The notes under the pieces are model-generated. The model did not search any database and was not told the DNA's origin. It saw only the letters and a list, made by a program, of their open reading frames with translations. From Heliocidaris erythrogramma (Eukaryota; Echinodermata; Echinoidea; Camarodonta; Echinometridae), in the NCBI GenBank assembly GCA_025617745.1, contig CM046858.1, forward strand, positions 35,341,228 through 35,405,227: a DNA stretch of 64,000 bases, given 5' to 3'. Numbering within the stretch: position 1 is the stretch's first letter; each line of letters starts with the position of its first letter. Made by a program: the position numbers and the translations under genes. Positions 56,401 through 62,400 of the stretch are shown in pieces.

Positions 56401-59400
56401 GGAGAGCATTTTATCAAGTGTTTTCTCAGTGATTTTTACCGACAACTGTTATAAGCTACTGAAATCCCTGCATCTGACTGGCTGACAGCAAATGTGTCGG
56501 TAAAAATCACTGACAAAACACTTGATGAAATGCTCCCCAGTTTTGAAAGTGTCTCCAAAATGTTTAAAAGATAATGTTCAATCATTAATACGATAACTTT
56601 AATCTTAAATATCTCTACATTTTGTGCTATATATTTTTTGAGATGTTAAGTATCTTAATACTTGATCTCTCTCTCTCCCCCTCTCTCTCTCTCTGCCTAC
56701 CTATTGCTATCTCTGTCTCTGTCTCACTCTCTCAAATTCTGTCTGCAATGTTACTTACATTGCAGACAGAATTTGAATTTGAATTTGAATGGTTTCATTA
56801 AAAATGTTCGTTTGCTGGTGTTATGCTTAAACATGACTTTGACTTTACCAACCTTGAAATCATCTCTGTAATTGACTTCTTCAAGAAGAGCACAGCTGTT
56901 CTGTGGAACAAGATATTGAGCGCACTGAAGTGGACAACCACCGCTTGCTCAGTAGATCCATAGTAACCGCTGAAGTCTGGGCACTTGGAGTCAACCTGCA
57001 TATAAAAGTATAGTAGTACAGGCACACTAATAAACCTGTTGTATACCACTGAGTTCAGAGGATCCACAAGAAAGTGCATAGAACGATGCCCTTGGCATCA
57101 GCTTTTTGTGGTGTATGATATTGTTGATGCTGCATGTAAGTACAACGTGATAACAAAACATGAAAAACAAATAGATATAACATACATGCATTGTATAAAC
57201 ATGGCGTATCTCTGCGCAAGGAATGACAAAATTGTGTATTAACAAAAAGATTCTCCTTATTACTTTTGTCTCTGTCCTCTTCAAACTTTCTTTCACTTCT
57301 AAAACAAATTGATTTGACCAGGATCTAAAGAATTTCATTGACAAGTCTTCCTCCATGGTCGTAAAGATACATTATTTCATTGAGGTATCATGACATATTA
57401 CACACCTTTCTGTATAGCACAGAAAACAGCTCTGAAGTAGCTGCTGAGCTGAGTAAGTGGAGATAAGTGCCATCTGGACCTAAAAGACAAAAATAAGATT
57501 AATTAAAAACTACATTTATATCTTCATTGTAACAAATGTAAATGTGCCTAGGAAGATTCTAGAAGTAATGATTCACATGATTTATTACACAACATACATG
57601 TATTATATTACCTTTGATGCATTAAATTGTATGTATATGGGGACGCCGTTGTTGCAATTTTATTTTTTTTTATTCAACAGAACTGCTAGAACCATCAGTA
57701 TGATAAAATGCAGTTTAGAGTAAAAAATTTCAAAAGGATCACTAGCTTCAAACAAAATCTAATTGTTTCACTTTATATCAAAACAACACAAAAATCAATG
57801 TTCAGTCAGTGTTCTGCTCACCTATGTGGAACTTATCAATGACTTGGATGCCCCTTAGTCCCATGTGTAGAGCCAGGCCGTAGGTACTGACAGCCACATC
57901 CACACACACAGAATCTATCCTGAGGCTCAGGTACTCTGACTCTCCAGTCTCGGTGGGGGAGGGAGGAGCTGGACTGGTGCTCCTATCTCCGGATGTAGCT
58001 GGAAGGGGTAGTATGCTGGTGCTTGGCTTAGAAATGGACACCACCACCTAATCAAATACACAGGACATGTTCATTTGTGAATTTGGTAGTTTTTGATAAT
58101 AAATAAATAACGTTCATGACGGCAACATGAAAGTCTTTAGCATGTCTGTTTTCAAATTGTTCTAGTACTTCATGTCATGATATTTCTATAATAAATTCTG
58201 CAGCTATTATATATCCTGTTGATTCACAACATACTTGTAGGCCTTGGGTACCATTACGCAGATATGAGAACCCATAAACATAGAATCATTTAAACCTGCT
58301 TAATCGACCACCTGCATATAGAAACCATTTTCCTTCTCTTGAAATTGTTTTCCTCATTGAAAAATATAATCTAGAATGTGACCACCTGCCCATAAAGACC
58401 ACTTTTCTTGCTTCCCTGAGTGTTCTTTCATATTAAGGTTTCACTGTATTATCATTATTAGTATTACTTTAAGGGCACACAGGCACAAAAGCATCATGCT
58501 TGGACTTGAAGTTTTGGTAGTTAAAGCTACAAAGGGACAAGCCACCATGCAAAAAAATATTTTTTTTTTTTACCTCTCTGATGACGAATCTAAGGAGAGT
58601 GTGGGTTTGGTTTGAAGCGGAATCGTTGTCGTCAAACTTAGGAACCTGTGACGAGGCTGCCCAGTGCTGGATGTCCTCATCAGAATGATCTGATGCTGTG
58701 TAGTACACATCACCTGTATGGAATTATGGATCATATGTGAACAGCCATCTGCACCTTCTATACCATGTTAATGATGTACATGTACATGTATCAGTGTAAA
58801 TATTACATGTTTTTTTTAACATTTCTTTTCCTTTTCTGTAGAAAATGTTCTTTACAAGGGCTATTTGTCATTCACAAGGAAAAGAGTTATAGAGCTTAAG
58901 TTCTGTTACAGAGCAATTATCTCCACAACCTGAAGAAGAACATAATCAGAAGTAAGAGAAAGAGAAAAATATATACATATACACTAAACTTTGAAAAATC
59001 TTGTAAGTCCAAATTGTTCTCCGCTCCTATACATTCATATTGTGTTTGCTACACTGTATGTTACATATAAATGTACGTACATACTTGGGGGGTGTTTCAT
59101 AAAGCTGTCCGTAAGTTACGCACGACTTTACGCACGACTGGTGATCAGTTCTTGTGCTAAATGGTTGAGAATCTGACTAGTATAGCACCCAAGAACATGT
59201 TCCAGTCGTTCGTAAAGTCATTCGTAACTTTACGCACAGCTTTATGAAACACCCCCCTGATGACTGATCTCACTGCAGGACAGCTAATATTCACAGTAAT
59301 GACATCGCACAATTACAATTGAGTTGGACTACACCACATAATTTTTTTTCTTTAAGGGACAAAAAAACACAATCAAAATTACCTTTGAGTGGGGCTACAG

Positions 59401-62400
59401 GAGGGGTTGGTGGTTGGACAGAGGCACTATCTAACTCATCTACATTGGTAATCTTCCTGGTAGGCAGTGTTGTACCACTGATCCTAGCCTTCCTACTCCG
59501 TAGCATGAGTCTCTTGGTGCGACGCAAGGCAGCTGCGGATAGCTCTGACTTCACTGCTTTGGGATCCTATAGAACAGAACAAAATCATCATTTTTTATTA
59601 AAGAAGATACCGACATGTCTTTCTGTTGCGTTTATCTCACAGTGCTACAATCATCAAATGGAGCACAAAAGGCATTATATTGATGGTTAATTGGAAAAAA
59701 ATTAAAATGTTTATTTTCCCCTGTAAACGATCAATGTAGAATGCTTTTAGTGCAAATCAACTAATACATGTACTGTACTTACATGTATTCATAATCCTTG
59801 TGTCATAAATGAAACTTGCATGTAATCCTCTTACTTCATAATATTCATGTATTACTCTTACACATTCATACACATGCCAGGAAAATACACTAGGCAAGCA
59901 AATAAAAAGTGGATCATAAATCCTGAGAAAATATTTTACAACAGCCATATCTTACACACTTCTTTGAAATCATACATGCATTCTAAACCCATTGAATAGG
60001 ACATGAAATCTTTGGTCATGAAGTAAAATATATGTGATATATTTTACATTGTATTTCTTGAGTGGAATCCATCAATGGATTTGTTTTTATCAATAAACCA
60101 TTTATCTATTAAGTATCTAATGTACATTGTATCTAATCCATCAAGACTTACGATGGAGGGCATAGCCGTTCTGTATGGAATGTCATTGGAGCTTGGCTGT
60201 ACGTCTGGAAGCGGAACATTCTTGGCAAACTGTAAAGAGAAGAGAATACAAGAATAGTACACTTGCATCAATGAAAAGTTATCCTTTATCATGGGTGTAT
60301 GTAATTGGAACTGCTGAGAGAAAACAAGTCCATAATTATTAGAAACAATAAAGAAAAGAAGTGTAACCTGGGGGTGTTTCACAAAGAGTTAAGTTTGTAT
60401 TAAACGTGCAATGTGTAAGTGTCAATGCGCATACGGTATTAGACGCGCAATCTCACTGGTAGATTACCCAATAGCGTGTCCCCTGAGCATGATCTCACCG
60501 ATGCGGTGATGTGTCATATACCGCATGCAACTAGGAATTTAAGTGCAACTTGAAGTCAAACTTAACTCTTTGTGAAACACCCCCCTGTATAGACAGGCTT
60601 ACATGACTTTCAACAAAAATGTTCATATTTTACCTGTACATCAAGACATACATGTAGCTAGGCACTGAATTCAAAACTTGAGCAAACAAAAAAACACATT
60701 CGTAACTCAATTGTTTTTTTTGTTTTTTAAATCATTTATTGTCTTTTGGACCCCCCCCCCCCCTTTTTTTACGGGGAAAATAACTCGAAGAAGAAACAGT
60801 GAATCTTTTTCAAATTCGACACAGTCATGAGACCTGATGAGAAGAGTTCACAGTAAAAAATTCAAGTTCACAACGTCATTATGACGTCATCCAGGCTTCA
60901 TTTAGTGATTTTTTGCTGAAAAATGCCCTTTACGGACCTCGAACGGGGCCTCTAACTTCAGTTTGCGGGGTGCTAGAGACTTGGGACTTGATTCAGATGA
61001 TAGAGCAGAAAATTCTACACAAAAAAGTCCGGTGTAGTTTAAACGTTTTAACGGACGTTTCCAGGGTGAAAATGGCTTTCAAAGTTAAAACTGCCCATTT
61101 TGCCATAGACACACACGTTGTAGGTATTATTAGGTGGTCTGTCATTTATGACATGACCTCCTTTTAGTTTTGTCAAGATTTTTCTTCTTTATTAGGTGGT
61201 CTGTCATTTATGACAGACCTCCTTTTAATTTTGTCAAGATTTTTCTTTATTTTTTCTTTTTATAACAAATTCTTGTTCCCACCAAATCTCAAAATCGGCC
61301 AGGTCAATATCATCGAGTTTCATGTCATGTATGAGGTCAATCATGGACATGGTCCATTAAGCTTTTGGAGGTCATCAGGTCATCGTGACGTCATCAAGAC
61401 GCCATTTTGTAAATTTACAAGATCGATTATATCTTCATAATCGATCATCAAAAATCAACTATATTCACATCACATAACCTTCACATGACGGGTCATCAAG
61501 TCATGTCCTCGCAGGTCATCTAGAGGTCAGGACGTGCGCGTACGCGCGCGTCAAAATTTAAAAATGCTCAAAATCACGTAGGATCAAGTCTGCACACGTT
61601 TCAGGTCATTTTGAGCATTTCAAAAATGTACGTGCGTAACTGTCCGCGCGCGCAAGTCGTAAATAACGTTAAAACGCTGTTTTTTCGATTGATTTGCAAT
61701 CCTGACACTTTTCTTCATCATTTCCATCAACTTGGAATCAATTTCAATCAATAATAAAGTCGTACGGGCGCGTGAAAGTTCAAAATCCGTGCGCGCGTCT
61801 ATGGCGAAAATAACGTAAAAACGTGCAAAAACATGCCTCTACAAAATTAACTCTAGCTCTTTAAATAGTCCATAAACCCCCCAATTTTTTTTCATCATCA
61901 GGTAGGGTATGAATCATAGATTTCATTTCATGTATCATTTAACCCTTATAAACATTATGACGTCATCAAAATGGCGCCAGAAGTCAAAATTTCCATTTTT
62001 CATGTTTTGACGTCATTACATTTATGCAAATTTGGCTCTAGATTCGTAATTATTGGTCGTTTTTCGCCCAGATTTTAATATGGTGTAGCTGAGGCAATTT
62101 CCTACAAAATCAGTCACCACCATTTTTCATTTTGATGACGTCATCACAGTGAAAATTTCAATTAAAGATGCCATGTCGGAATTTTCCCTATTTGCGTGTA
62201 ATGTCTATGGAAGATGATTTTTTTTCGAATCATGAATCTACATGACATTGTTCTCTGAGCTGTATCTCAGTTGTTTTTAGTCTATTTTCTTCCAGATTTT
62301 AGTATGTTATAGCTGAGACTATACGCTTTTACAAGTGTGGTCTCCAATTTTTGATCAGATGTCGGGATCATGCCCAATTTTTCACTACAAAATGGAATTT

